Source: Umbelopsis isabellina (lineage: Eukaryota > Mucoromycota > Umbelopsidomycetes > Umbelopsidales > Umbelopsidaceae). Taken from it: 64,000 nucleotides of DNA. Both the position numbers and the translations under genes were made by a program. Numbering within the stretch: the stretch's first letter is position 1; every line of letters starts with the position of its first letter. Location: assembly GCA_016758905.1 (NCBI GenBank), contig JAEPQZ010000021.1, forward strand, positions 300,168-364,167. The letters are read 5' to 3'. A model generated the notes under the pieces. The model had not been told where the DNA came from and made no database searches. It saw nothing but the letters and a program-made list of their open reading frames with translations. Positions 35,050-45,786 of the stretch are shown one piece after another.

Positions 35050-35406
35050 AATAGTCGCCAGACTTCCCTTAAATATCCTATACATGTTTGCAATTGTAAT
35101 ATTCACTCATCCTACAGAAGAATTCACTTTTTTTATAAACTGCTATTAACAAAATTTTTGGAGAGAAAGACGGTGGGCTCATATATCAGTTCTGTGCACT
35201 AGCGTTACAGAGAATTTAATACTTCTAATAAGTTTTGCGGCTAATTTGATAAGCACAATTTTCACGCACTGCTTTAAGCATGTCAGCTTAAGCTTTAACA
35301 GGGTTAGGGTCAGCTGGCACAAAAATCTCGACGCGTCTTGAATTGTTAGCAACCAGGCAGCTGTCCTATCTTTTCAACCAGTTGACTACCGGTTCATTAA
35401 CACACA
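35050..35406. other. Intergenic spacer
   Basis: Spacer between the LRR gene and the coiled-coil gene, both on the plus strand. No gene, RNA or repeat was seen. Confidence 0.35.
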
Positions 35407-38400
35407 ATGAATCGATCTGATGGAACACCCAATAAGCGAATAGGCCGAGCGTTTTCCAATGCTTCATATCATGACCCCAGCTTATTATGTGAGTAGCAGC
35501 ATTCAATTTAATTAGGTGGAATGTTAAAAGTTGAAAGAAAAAACTAATCACCAAATTCCCCCTTTCAGCAAACCCGAGAAAACGACCACTACCACCAGCA
35601 AGTCCTTTAGCGAAGAGAAGGCTGACCACGTATGACCAAAACTCGATATCATCACCGTTAAAGTCAAAGACCGATGGTGTTTCTCTCACGAAAGAAAACC
35701 ACGCTGGTCAACTGAGTGCCGCACAATTGCAAAGTTTATATGATACCTTGGAAACGCGTACACAAGAATCGAAACTCCTTCGAAAACAGATTTCCCTGAA
35801 AGACAAAGAACTTGCCGGCCTCAAATCTGAATTGGTAGACGTGTCAGACCTGTTGACTGAAATTGAGAGAAACGTTACTCAGACGCCAGGTAGCCTCAAA
35901 GCATCAGTTGCTAAGGCCGTGGCCAAGAAAAATAACAGCGACTCTGACTACCGCGTCGCTCAGCTGCGACAAGAGCTTTCGAAGAGAGATGAATCCGTTT
36001 ACATTCAGCAGAAAAAGGTGGAATCTTTACAAGAGCTGAACGAAGCGTCAAAGGCAGAGATAGATCGCATTGTATCATACGGAGAAAACCTACAGACGCA
36101 ATTTGATAACTTGGCGCTTGAAAAGAAGGAACTGGAAGGAAAGCTAGAGGAGATCAAAGAAACCAGAGATAAGCAGATCAAAACGCTGGTTGAAGAGTTG
36201 GAGAAGCGATCAGCTCTACTCAAACAGTACAGAGATATGCTCGGAAATGTCGATGAAGAGAACGGCGAGTTGATGGTTGATGGAAAACGATATAGTGATC
36301 TCAAAATGGAGGCTGAAATGGCTCAGCGGAAACTAGAGTCGCTGGAACGAGCACATCGAGATGCTAGAGAGAGTCTTTTACATCTTCGCAATGAAAAAAG
36401 CGATATGGAAGAAAGATGGCAGAGGCTCCATGAGCGACTAGATGAACGCGAAAAGGAATATGAGATTGTCGAAAAGAAAGCGGAAGAGTCAGAGTACAAT
36501 CTTCTTTCAAATTTGGAGAAAGTAAAGGTTCTGGAGCGAAAGATTGGAGAGTACGAAACCGAACTGGACAACATCACAAACGATAGGGACGATCTAGAGG
36601 CAAGGAGACGTCATTTGGAAGAAGAACTTGCTAAACGCAACCGACAATATGAACAAGCATTAAACGCAAAGGATGAAATGGAAGAAAAACTGGAAAAGCT
36701 CACGTTAGAGCTGGAATCCAAAGACGAGCTTGAAGTTGAAAAATTGCGATACGAGCAAGCACTCGATGATCAACAACGAGCATATCAAGAACTTGAAGCT
36801 GAAAAGCGCGACGTTGAGCAACAGGTTAATGATCAACAAGCAGCTTATGAGAATGTTACGGCTCAAAAGCGTCGCTTTGAGCAACAGTTACATGATCAGC
36901 AAGAGGCTTATGATGAGTTGCTGCGTGAACGAGATGAGCTTGAGCAGTCAGAGACTGAGTTGAAACGGCGGTTAGCGGAAAGCTCAACATCAAAGGAAGC
37001 ATTTGTGACTGAGAAACGTCGTCTGGAGCAACAGTTAGAACAACAACAACAAGCATTTGAAGACCTTCTCAATGAAGCAACCGAACTGGAGTCAAAAGAA
37101 AGAGAATTGAGAATCCAGTTGAACCGAGTTTCTGTGTCTGGTGAAAATGCTGAGGTAGAGAAGCGAAACCTGGAGCAGCAATTGCTTGAGCAACAAGCTG
37201 CCTATGAAGAGCTTGATCAGGAAAGAGAGTACCTTCAACGGAATGAGAGAGATTTAAAACGACGTATAAGCGAACTGACAGCATCGAAGGACGATTTAAC
37301 AACTGAGAAAAATCAACTTGAGCAAGCATTAAACGAGCAGCAACGTGCCTACGATCAGCTTGATCACCAGAAACATAGCCTTCAATCGAAAGAGAGCGGT
37401 CTGCAACGGCAACTAGATGATCTCAAATCATCATATGAGGATGTTGAGGCGGAGAGGCGACATTTTGAGCAACAGCTTAAAAAACAGCAGCAAGCATTTA
37501 ACCATCTTGAACAAGAACGGGATAGTCGAAGGTCGCGAGAGGTGGATTTGCAACGACGATTGACTGATTTAAATGTCAAAGCTGATACCTTAACTGCTGA
37601 GAAGCGCCGAATGGAGGAACTGCTTGATGAGCAGCACCAACAATACCAGCAACTTGTAGTCGAACGAGATGATTGGTCGTCTCGAGAGGCTGAATTGCGA
37701 AAACAACTGACTCGAAAGGAGATGCAATACAAGAATATGGAGAAGAGTTTGCAAGATAAGACTGTAGTTTCCAAGCAGGAGATGGAACTACAACAAAAGA
37801 CGCTTACCGATTATAAGAGACAGTTATCAGAAGCACGTAGCAAACTCACAGTCGCGAATGGCAAAGCTAACGAATATGAAATTGAAATCGCAAAAGCCAA
37901 TGAAGCAACACGAGAGCGAACTTTGAAAATTGGCGAATTGGAACAAAAGGTGGATCAGATCAAACGAGAACTAGAGGGAGCCCTGTCACAAAGACGACAA
38001 GTAGCACAAGTGATTATGGATCTCGAGCAACGTCTTCATGCTGCAGATGCTGATAAACAAGATGCTGAAGATAGAGCCAGTAATATGGAAAAAGCAGCCA
38101 AGATGTTACGTGACGAGCGCGATGAATTCCGAAAAGATCTTGACAAACTAAAAAGGCTATATGAACAACAAAACAAACAGTATATCGAAAAAGCCAAGGC
38201 TCGGGAACATGAGATCAGTTTATTGAGACAAAAACAGAATGACGATACACATGCTTTGGCCGAGAGTGTTAAAGAAAAAGATTCGCAAATCCATGAGCTG
38301 GCTCGTGATCTTGCCCGGTACAAGCAAGTATATCAAGCTGCTTGCGACGAAAAGAATTTTGCAGAGCGATCTCGAGATGACTGTATTGCTGATGCTCAAA

Positions 38401-38468
38401 TGCTCAAAGAAGAATGTTTAAAGCAGATCCGACTATTGGAACAGCGTCTTGTCCATCAAGGCAGATAG
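35407..38468 (+). CDS. Large coiled-coil protein with six 49-residue heptad repeats
   Basis: Exons 35407-35488 and 35569-38468 give 993 residues. A basic, Ser/Pro-rich head of about 75 residues (NPRKRPLPPASPLAKRRL) precedes almost continuous coiled coil. Residues about 461-754 are six tandem units of exactly 49 residues (seven heptads), each beginning KRR(L/F/M)EQQL-like and containing QQ.A(Y/F)..L. Two 21-residue (three-heptad) units with the same start precede them. No motor or other enzymatic domain is present. Such proteins are commonly structural tethers of the spindle pole, Golgi or cytoskeleton; I cannot assign one. The first short exon carries the start codon, and its splice phase is required to reach the long frame. 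Confidence 0.85.
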
Positions 38469-39049
38469 TTACCCATCCTGAATATAGTATTAATCCATCT
38501 ATTCCAGTCAATAATAAACACTTTTTTTATTTTTTTTACATTATTGAAAAACAGTTGGTTGAATACAATTCGTTCATCGGCTATCATTGCAAGAAAGTAA
38601 CCAGGAAATTTGGCCAACATTGCAATTTAGTCCCATTAGACAAAAATGGGGTAACTGGCGAGTCCCTTAACAAAATTGAAAACTCGTCGGGTGACAAGCT
38701 TTTTTTTCAGTGCACTTTTGCTTCCAATAGGATTATACTATAGCTGGGTGCTAGATTTGCCTTAGGAAATTTGATATATCTTGTCCATAATGAAAACAAT
38801 CAAATATTACATCTTTTTAGCAAATGAAATCACAAATTCACTCTGATTGATTTATTGCTTACTTGATATCACAAATTCACTCTGATTTATTGCTTGCTTG
38901 ATATCTATATAATGTAAGCCTGTGTTCATGATAACACTATTTTTTTACTATCCAAGAGATATCTGACGAGCAAGATATCCAATTCACCCATCTATTCTTA
39001 TCTATTCTTGTAGCATCTCAACAACCAACCTTACCTTTCACTATTCATC
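38469..39049. other. Intergenic, chitin deacetylase promoter
   Basis: The interval contains a direct tandem duplication: about 38828-38865 and 38867-38901 both read ATCACAAATTCACTCTGAT...TTTATTGCTT.CTTGAT. It lies immediately upstream of the TATA-like element of the chitin deacetylase gene. No gene was recognised. Confidence 0.55.
38906..38913 (+). promoter_or_regulatory. TATA-like box of the chitin deacetylase gene
   Basis: TATATAAT lies 137 nt upstream of the start at 39050, implying a leader of roughly 100 nt. The duplicated ~37-bp block directly precedes it. Confidence 0.45.
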
Positions 39050-40291
39050 ATGAAGTTTTCTAGTGTTTTGGCGGTGATAGGTCCCATCATGGCCTTTTCT
39101 AGCACGTTAGTTCTCGCTCAGGGCGAAGCTGAAAATATTGCCGTGCCTAAAAAAGCTGAATGGACAGCACAAGTAAATATGGCTGCTGTGCCCAAGATTC
39201 CAGTTCGCCCTATCGGCTCTGGAGTATGTGCCAACCCAAAGTGCGACGGTACCGACAACGACAAGTGCTTTGAATCTTGCGGAAATAGCCCTACGTCAGA
39301 AGACATCTATGGTTGCCCAGCAGCAAAGCAGTGGTCGTTGACCTTTGATGATGGTCCTTCAAACTATACCAGGGAGCTTCTCGATATGTTAGACAAAACC
39401 AACATCAAAGTAACGTTCTGCGTCATGGGAGCTCATGTTAAGCAATTCCCCGATATCGTCAAGCGTGCATACGACTCTGGCCATCAAATTGCGTCCCACA
39501 CTTATTCGCATCCTCACTTGATGAGTCTCAGCAACGAGGAGATTATTGCCGAAATGAAAGCTACCGAGGAAGCCATCGTTGATGCTATTGGTGTCAAGCC
39601 CAAGTACATGCGCCCACCCTTCGGTGAGGCTGATGAGCGTGTCAAGGGTTTAATGAAGGCTATGGGATATAAGATCCTGCTGTGGAATGCTGATCCCACT
39701 GACTACAATATTTACAAGGAGCCCAATGCCGGTAGCAAGATCCAAGCTACTTTCCATTCTGCCGTTACTGGTGTAGACACTGGCCTCAACCTTCACGATG
39801 ACCCTGGTTTTATCAGCTTGCAACACGGTAAGTAGTAGAGGGAAGGTTATATGCCTTGGTTATTGTTTATTTACTAACTGATATAACTAGATCTGTATGC
39901 TGAGTCTATCGCTGAGGTTCCCAATATTATCAAGCTTCTCCAAGAAAGTCAATTCCAGTTGATGACTTCTGCCCAATGCATCGGTGACAGCTATCCTTAC
40001 CAGGGTGAAGCCCCCAATGCCGCAGCTGCACCTGCTGCTCCAGTTGCTCCTGCAAGTGACGATGCCTACAACGCTGCTGCAGTGAACGGTACTGTGAATG
40101 CTTCCGATGTTTCTTCATCTGCTGCTCCTCTCTCAACTGGCCTTGACGCTCTCAGCAGTAGCAAGGCTGCAGCTTCAGCTGCTCCTACCAGCAAGAAGAT
40201 TGCTCACAAAGAATCTGGAGCTTCAATGACCTCAGTATCTCTTCTTCTTGGCATTTTCTCTGTTTTCTCAGCTGCCTTCAACTTGCTTTAA
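39050..40291 (+). CDS. Chitin deacetylase (CE4 / NodB), GPI-anchored
   Basis: Exons 39050-39827 and 39891-40291 give 392 residues. It removes acetyl groups from cell-wall chitin to make chitosan. A signal peptide (SVLAVIGPIMAFSSTLVLA) leads to a Cys-containing region. The NodB motifs are complete: TFDDGPSNYT (Asp100, Asp101), the metal histidines in SHTYSHPH (His150, His154), RPPFGEAD and WNADPTDY. The Ala/Ser-rich C-terminal third and hydrophobic terminus (VSLLLGIFSVFSAAFNLL) indicate GPI attachment, placing it at the plasma membrane or wall. The single intron of 63 nt sits after the LQH sequence. Confidence 0.94.
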
Positions 40292-40676
40292 ACAGCAAAT
40301 ATTACTGCAAAAGTCTTTGCAACAACTGTATTGCCCTATTGTATTACATTTGTATCCATGAGAATCATGCTGTAATTTCATTCTTACTACCAAAACACTA
40401 TTCAACTGCGTAAAATTGCTCTTATAGATAGACACCTTGCGTTCTTTTCATATTTCCCTTTCAAAGTTTCTGAATGTATTTCAAACCGGACAAATAAACC
40501 ATATGCATATGCCCATGACTTATAACATTTGTTGTGTCATTGATGATGGCTATCAACAGGATCCAAATACATGTAAAAACATTAGTGGCACATGTTTATG
40601 GAGAGTAATTCGGCTGTACAGTAAAAGTTTGGCAATAAAGACTTGTAAAAAATAATTATGAATGCGTAGAATAATT
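40292..40676. other. Convergent intergenic spacer
   Basis: 3' flanks of the chitin deacetylase gene (+) and the CUE gene (-). AT-rich, no gene recognised. Confidence 0.35.
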
Positions 40677-42435
40677 TCACTGGGGTAAGTCAGATATTGG
40701 CCGGTCTCTGCGATGGGCTTCGTATGGCGGTGGCAACTCATCTTCTGCCTCGTCTTGAAATGGGTTAATTGCTATAAAAATGGATAATATTAGAACGTGG
40801 TTTTGCTAATAATAACAATTTTCATAATGATATTCACTTTGTGAGCCACCGCTGCGATTATCTTGTGAACGGCCATTGTTCGCTAAAAAGTGAATAAATT
40901 TGTATTTAGAAACGAACCACTTATATGGCTATCCCGCCTAATTGATTTAGCCTGTTCGTGGATAGTACTCACGTCTAGCTTGCTGCTGTTGTACTGCTTG
41001 ATATTGTTCATCGGCAAGCCGGCGCGCATATTCTTCATCAGCCTGAAGCTGCTGCCTTGATTCATCAGCAAGCTGGCGTGCTAACCGTTCGTCTGCTTGA
41101 AGTTGAGCCATTGCTTCGTCCGAATGTCGACGGGCTATCGGCTCATCTGACTGAAACCGATGTCTTCCACTACTATTACCAGGTGGAGTAGAATATCGCT
41201 GAGGTCGCGGGTTTGGCCGGGGAGGAGTGGGAGGATTAGGCTGTGAGTATTGGGGCGATAGAAATGGGTTGGTGCTCGATCGCCCGTATGATCCACTCTG
41301 GTTATAAGAAGACCTGACCAGCAAGAAAATAAAAATCAATGAATAAATGATTACGATGGAAAGAAACGATGTATCATCACTCTGTCTTACGCGTTGGTAA
41401 ATTCATTCAGCTTGGCCATGTTCTTAGTCTTCAACTGCTGGTATAGTTCTTTGGCTTTTTGCTTAGCCACTAAATGGTAATTTGATGATGATCAGCTCCA
41501 GTTCGGTTGGAAATTTCCTGTATTACACTACCACTTACTATTGCTTCCTTCTACCACATTACTTCGTATCATTGGTATCTGATCCCGTAATTCTAAAAAA
41601 GGTGTGTGAGTCAATAGTTGATATCCAAGGGATACCTTTATATTTACTCACCTTGTAAATTGAATGGATTCTGTCCTGGTTGCGGCATAGCTTTAAACAA
41701 AAAAAGGAAATTGAGGATGATGTACGGGTATTCTCGGTGCCAAGACTTGCAAACTTACAAGCAGCATATGCGTGGCTGGTATATGATTGTGGTGGTTGGG
41801 GCGGGGGCGGAGCACCAAAGACAGGTGGGGGCTGTAGGCGTGGATTTGTCCATGTTGTATTGGCAGATGCTGGTGGTATTGGTGCCGCTGAAGAGGACGA
41901 CTGTGCTTGTTCTTGCTGTGCAAGACGTTGTGCAAGCTCGGCATCCTGCTTGATTTGATCTTCGTTCTGATGTGAGGATCGGCGATAACTTGACCCCTTT
42001 GTATAACAAGAATGTTAGAATCTGTTGTGCACACATAAACCATACCAAAAATAATTCGACCATTTACATTGTCACTCCAGTGGTCAATAGTGGACTGTAA
42101 ACAACAAGATAGTTAGTTAGCTAAAAGATGACGCCGAAAATCACTGGGCTATAGCATCAAAATGTATTTCAGCTCGCACTTGCCTGTACATTGTGACCAG
42201 TTTGATTCGAGGAATCGGACCACGAAACTCTAGGCTTTCGTGAATCCGTGCTTGGTTCCTTCCTGGCCTGGTTGGCGGCCGGGGGTTGGTCTTGGAAGTC
42301 GGGATCCGACATCTCGAGAAGACTGTCGAAAGTTTTGTCGACATTGCCAGAATTGCTCTCTAAAATGGTTTCTATGACGTCTAGAGAAATATTGGGAAAC
42401 ACATTGTGCAGCGAGGCAGTGTCGTTGACGGACAT
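40677..42435 (-). CDS. CUE-domain, PPxY-containing ubiquitin-binding protein (Cue5-like)
   Basis: Nine exons (42435-42184, 42094-42068, 41996-41759, 41690-41652, 41592-41539, 41469-41391, 41313-40973, 40882-40838, 40771-40677) sum in frame to 389 residues. The CUE domain occupies roughly residues 6-50 (LHNVFPNISLDVIETIL, LEMSDPDF). The middle has Pro-rich segments and a repeated DE.(L/Y)ARxLADE motif, ending in a PPPY (residues 372-375) for WW-domain ligases of the Rsp5/Nedd4 class. Cue5 and Tollip couple ubiquitinated cargo to autophagy; that role is inferred. The first intron (42095-42183) needs a GC donor, GCAAGT. The second exon is only 27 nt. Confidence 0.82.
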
Positions 42436-42817
42436 TAGGAACGACAATGAGAGGAAAGCGTCAAGTAGCGAGGCTCAAACGATGCCAAGGCCTTTAATTT
42501 TTGATGCCCGTTCAAGCCTCGGATTAACCGTGCTTAAGTCGCAGCAGCAGTCACTGCTCTTCACGAACCGAGGTCAACTAAAATATGAGGAATAGCCAAT
42601 GTATGTAGAAAAAAATCAACTACAACACAAGTAGTCAAGCATCTGGTCGTCTTGTTCGGACAGAGTACTAAGGATCTTGCATATGTGCTTATCAATATGG
42701 CTTGTCAGTACCCAAGTTTTGCCATCAGTGCAATTGTTGTGTTCAATTGAAATTCCGACAACAGTAATTCGAGCAAGAAAAACTGGGGCGAGCTCGAGCT
42801 TGCTTGATCTCGTTGAC
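42436..42817. promoter_or_regulatory. Divergent promoter interval, CUE / Gon7-like genes
   Basis: The two starts are on opposite strands 382 bp apart. An open frame continues upstream of 42818 to 42677, but it carries hydrophobic residues not expected for this family. I see no TATA box. Confidence 0.35.
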
Positions 42818-43035
42818 ATGCCCGAGCTTACAGCAAAATATACCTCACCAAATCCTCAGGATAGCAAGGCCAGTGACTATCAAGTTGAATACACTGGATC
42901 AAGGGCTAATGATCTCAAGAATTTGACATTTCAACTGTTGATTATGAAGGAACAGCTCAACGATCACTTCACCAACCTAATGACAGCGTCTGGAGCCCCC
43001 AACGGAAACAATAAAGCTGATCAGCAGGAGCAGGC

Positions 43036-43068
<33 letters not shown>

Positions 43069-43144
43069 TAGTGGCGAAAAAGACGGTGGCATGGTCAAAA
43101 TGGCAGACCCCAAAGATCGAGTCAAGCGCGTGAAAACTAAATGA
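42818..43144 (+). CDS. Small acidic protein, Gon7-like KEOPS subunit candidate
   Basis: This encodes 108 residues from ATG 42818. A short conserved-looking start (PELTAKYTSP) is followed by a predicted helix (LTFQLLIMKEQLNDHFTNLM), then an acidic run of Glu and a basic C-terminus. This order of N-terminal strand, single amphipathic helix and acidic tail is that of Gon7, the small KEOPS subunit needed for tRNA t6A modification. Sequence identity in this family is low, so the call rests on layout and length. The open frame extends to ATG 42677, which would add 47 residues; the shorter start is preferred on family grounds. No introns. Confidence 0.5.
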
Positions 43145-43266
43145 GCAGATTGACAGTGGTTCATGTATATATAAATGCTAATATTGAAAAAATAAAATTA
43201 TAAAGGTAGTCTAAGTAATACAACTTTTTTGAGCAAAAATGTGAAAGGAAATATAAAACCAGAAAT

Positions 43267-44978
43267 CTAGACATCTATAATAAAGTTGGTGATCTGTGGA
43301 AGGTATGCGCATGCACTTAGTTCGAGAATATAAACATCGTCAAATGCCACTTTTCCATCATAGCCACCAAAGAGAATCAATCGACTATCGTACAATACCA
43401 CAGTGTGGTATCCGCGCGCTGGCGGAATGGTTCCATAAATTTTACGCGTTTCCCAATTCATTGTAACTAGTCGTGTTAAAGAAACGCGATGGTTAACAGA
43501 CGGCTATAGGCACTAATTTGCAGACATGAATGCTTGCTTACCAAGATTGAGAAGTAGAACGTCAGAGGAATATTTGCTACCGTCGTGGCCGCCACATATG
43601 AACAAGTAAGAGCCGATTTGAGTTGACGTATGCGAAAGCCGTGGAATAGATCGATCAACCTCAACTTGATACCAATGATTATTAGCTAGAGCAGTAATCG
43701 TAAGTCAGTGATTCCGTGACTAAAAAATCATTCATAAATACAAAGGTTAGGCTTGTTACTTACAAAGGTCGAGAATATGAACATCGCTGAAGCATTCATG
43801 ACCGTCACTTCCGCCATATATGATATATTTATCACCAACGAGATTGCCCGTATGATATCCTCGAGATAGAGGCTGAGGTCCAAAGGTCTGGAGTTCGGAC
43901 CATGTCAATCGTGTGGGATTGGTTAAGTCAAGTACGTGTACGTCGTGCAGAGCTCGTATGCCATCGCCTCCGCCAAAAACGTATATTTTGTTTTGCCAAT
44001 AGCACGTTGTATGCGCCCTTCGAGGACTAGGTGGAGCTCCGTACGTAATTGGTTTTGTCCAAATTAGCGTTTCTGAAAGAACTAGTTTGAGTCATCCTAT
44101 TTCAAGCGATTTCACCGTCCTCAGCCGGAAACTCACCTGTGTCGAGTACGTAAAGAGTGTTTGAATAGTTTGGACCATCACCTCCACCGAATACATAAAT
44201 GGAGGATGACTTTTTTCCAGGGCCGTCTGTATCTCGCTCTACAAGTGTGCTAGAATGCGCTCGACAGGGTGGAGGAAAATCGCCATAAGTACGAGGTTTT
44301 GACCAACATAGCGTGTCTACCCAAGTCATTCGTCAGTATTTGCTGAGCGTCGCAAGTATTCGTACTGCATAAAACTTACCCAAATCCAAGATATAGAGTG
44401 TGGTGAAACAATTACGGATATCACAACCGCCGAAAATAAACATAAGCTCTCCAATGATGGTTGCTGTATGTGCCCTTAGGCATTTGGATGGCAGTCTACC
44501 ATAAGTTGACGCTCGAGACCAATACATCCCGGGGGCTGGAGCCGATGGCACATTGGGCGTTGCGATAATATCCGAATTTTCAGCTGGTACAGTGTTCTTT
44601 TTCTGACGGGGATGTGGAGGCGAGATAGCCCGAGATGTGTTGCTCGACTGAGGCTGCCTAACAGGCGAATTGGCAAACGCTGTGCCAAAAGGTAGTTCAG
44701 AGTTAGTAATGTTTGAGATAGGCATATGAGAAAGAGGCGAAAGTGAAACACAAAATAGATCAAACTTTGTTTAAAAAGTAACTCAAATATGGCTTACTTC
44801 GAGGTGATGCCGGAGCATTATCCAAAATGTGGCGAGATCTTGAGCCATTTGACGTGGTCGAGATTTCACCTGTGGATTCATAGCTCGTCTTGGGTGTGAT
44901 GGAGGCTTCTGATGGGAGATCAAACGCTGGCAAAGTAGGTGATTGCGGTACACTGCTAGGATGTGGATTGTATAGCAT
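43267..44978 (-). CDS. Kelch-repeat protein
   Basis: Exons 44978-44798, 44679-44380, 44316-44137, 44072-43764, 43685-43542 and 43466-43267 give 437 residues. About 100 disordered Ser/Pro-rich residues precede six kelch motifs, each with a diglycine such as FIFGG, YVFGGG, YIYGG, FICGG and LFGGYDG followed by aromatic and LDL ends. The repeats should close into one six-bladed propeller. Introns fall between blades, always one base into a codon. Fungal relatives with such heads include cell-polarity proteins of the Tea1/Ral2 type, but the coiled coil of Tea1 is absent. Confidence 0.87.
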
Positions 44979-45786
44979 TATTTAGTCGAACGAGTCGGGC
45001 ATAGCCTGGCTAAACTCTACTTCAACATTGAATCTATTTATTTTTACCTCATAGTTTGGAACGAATCCTGACTATAAGCCCTTTGATTCATTGCTTAGAA
45101 TCTAAGAAACGGCAAGTGGGGCTGTCAATTTATGCAACGAGACACGAAGAATAATTTTTATATTTTGTGCGTCCAGCGGTTTACCCGGAAACCATTTGGT
45201 TTCGGCTAAGTAGAGTCAAACGATGATGTGTTTAGCAAGCCGTACTTTCGTCTTTTTTCCATATAGCTGCCCCTGCCTCTCATTGGTTTCCAATTCCAGC
45301 CGGCCAATTGCCTGCTGGAAGGCTTCAAAAACATCGAAGTTGGCCGCTTTGGCTGATCCCGATACCGCGTCGGCCGATTAATTGCATTAGTAAAATGTAT
45401 ACACAATTTTTGCATATTGGGCAATTCAATAGAACAGATGCATCGATATATCTCAAACACACCTTGATTTTTTCGATTTTGAATATTTTTGCTTCTATCA
45501 TTCGAACAAGATTATCTGGTTCATGAACTATTGAGCAAATGATACACAATCATCTATATAGGCATCAACACTAAGACAGTTGTTGTAACATAACAACAGG
45601 GTATGTCAGCCGGTTGAAGGTTCATTATCGTTATCTTCAACTTTGATCACCAAACTGATTTAGTTTAGTATCGCTATGTGTCCTTCTTTGGAAATAAAGC
45701 ATCCAGGATTCATATTACTTGGCTGACCACCATATACTTTATAGCAGAAGTAAGGATTGAGTAAAGTTCTTTATGGTGGATATTAA
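44979..45786. other. Intergenic, divergent promoters of kelch and Apn1-like genes
   Basis: This holds short unrecognised frames on both strands (45206-45549). No conserved gene or RNA was seen. Confidence 0.35.

Noticed and set aside
36005-38323. Several antisense Ser/Cys-rich frames
   Set aside because: Shadows of the Glu/Gln/Lys-rich coiled-coil gene on the plus strand.
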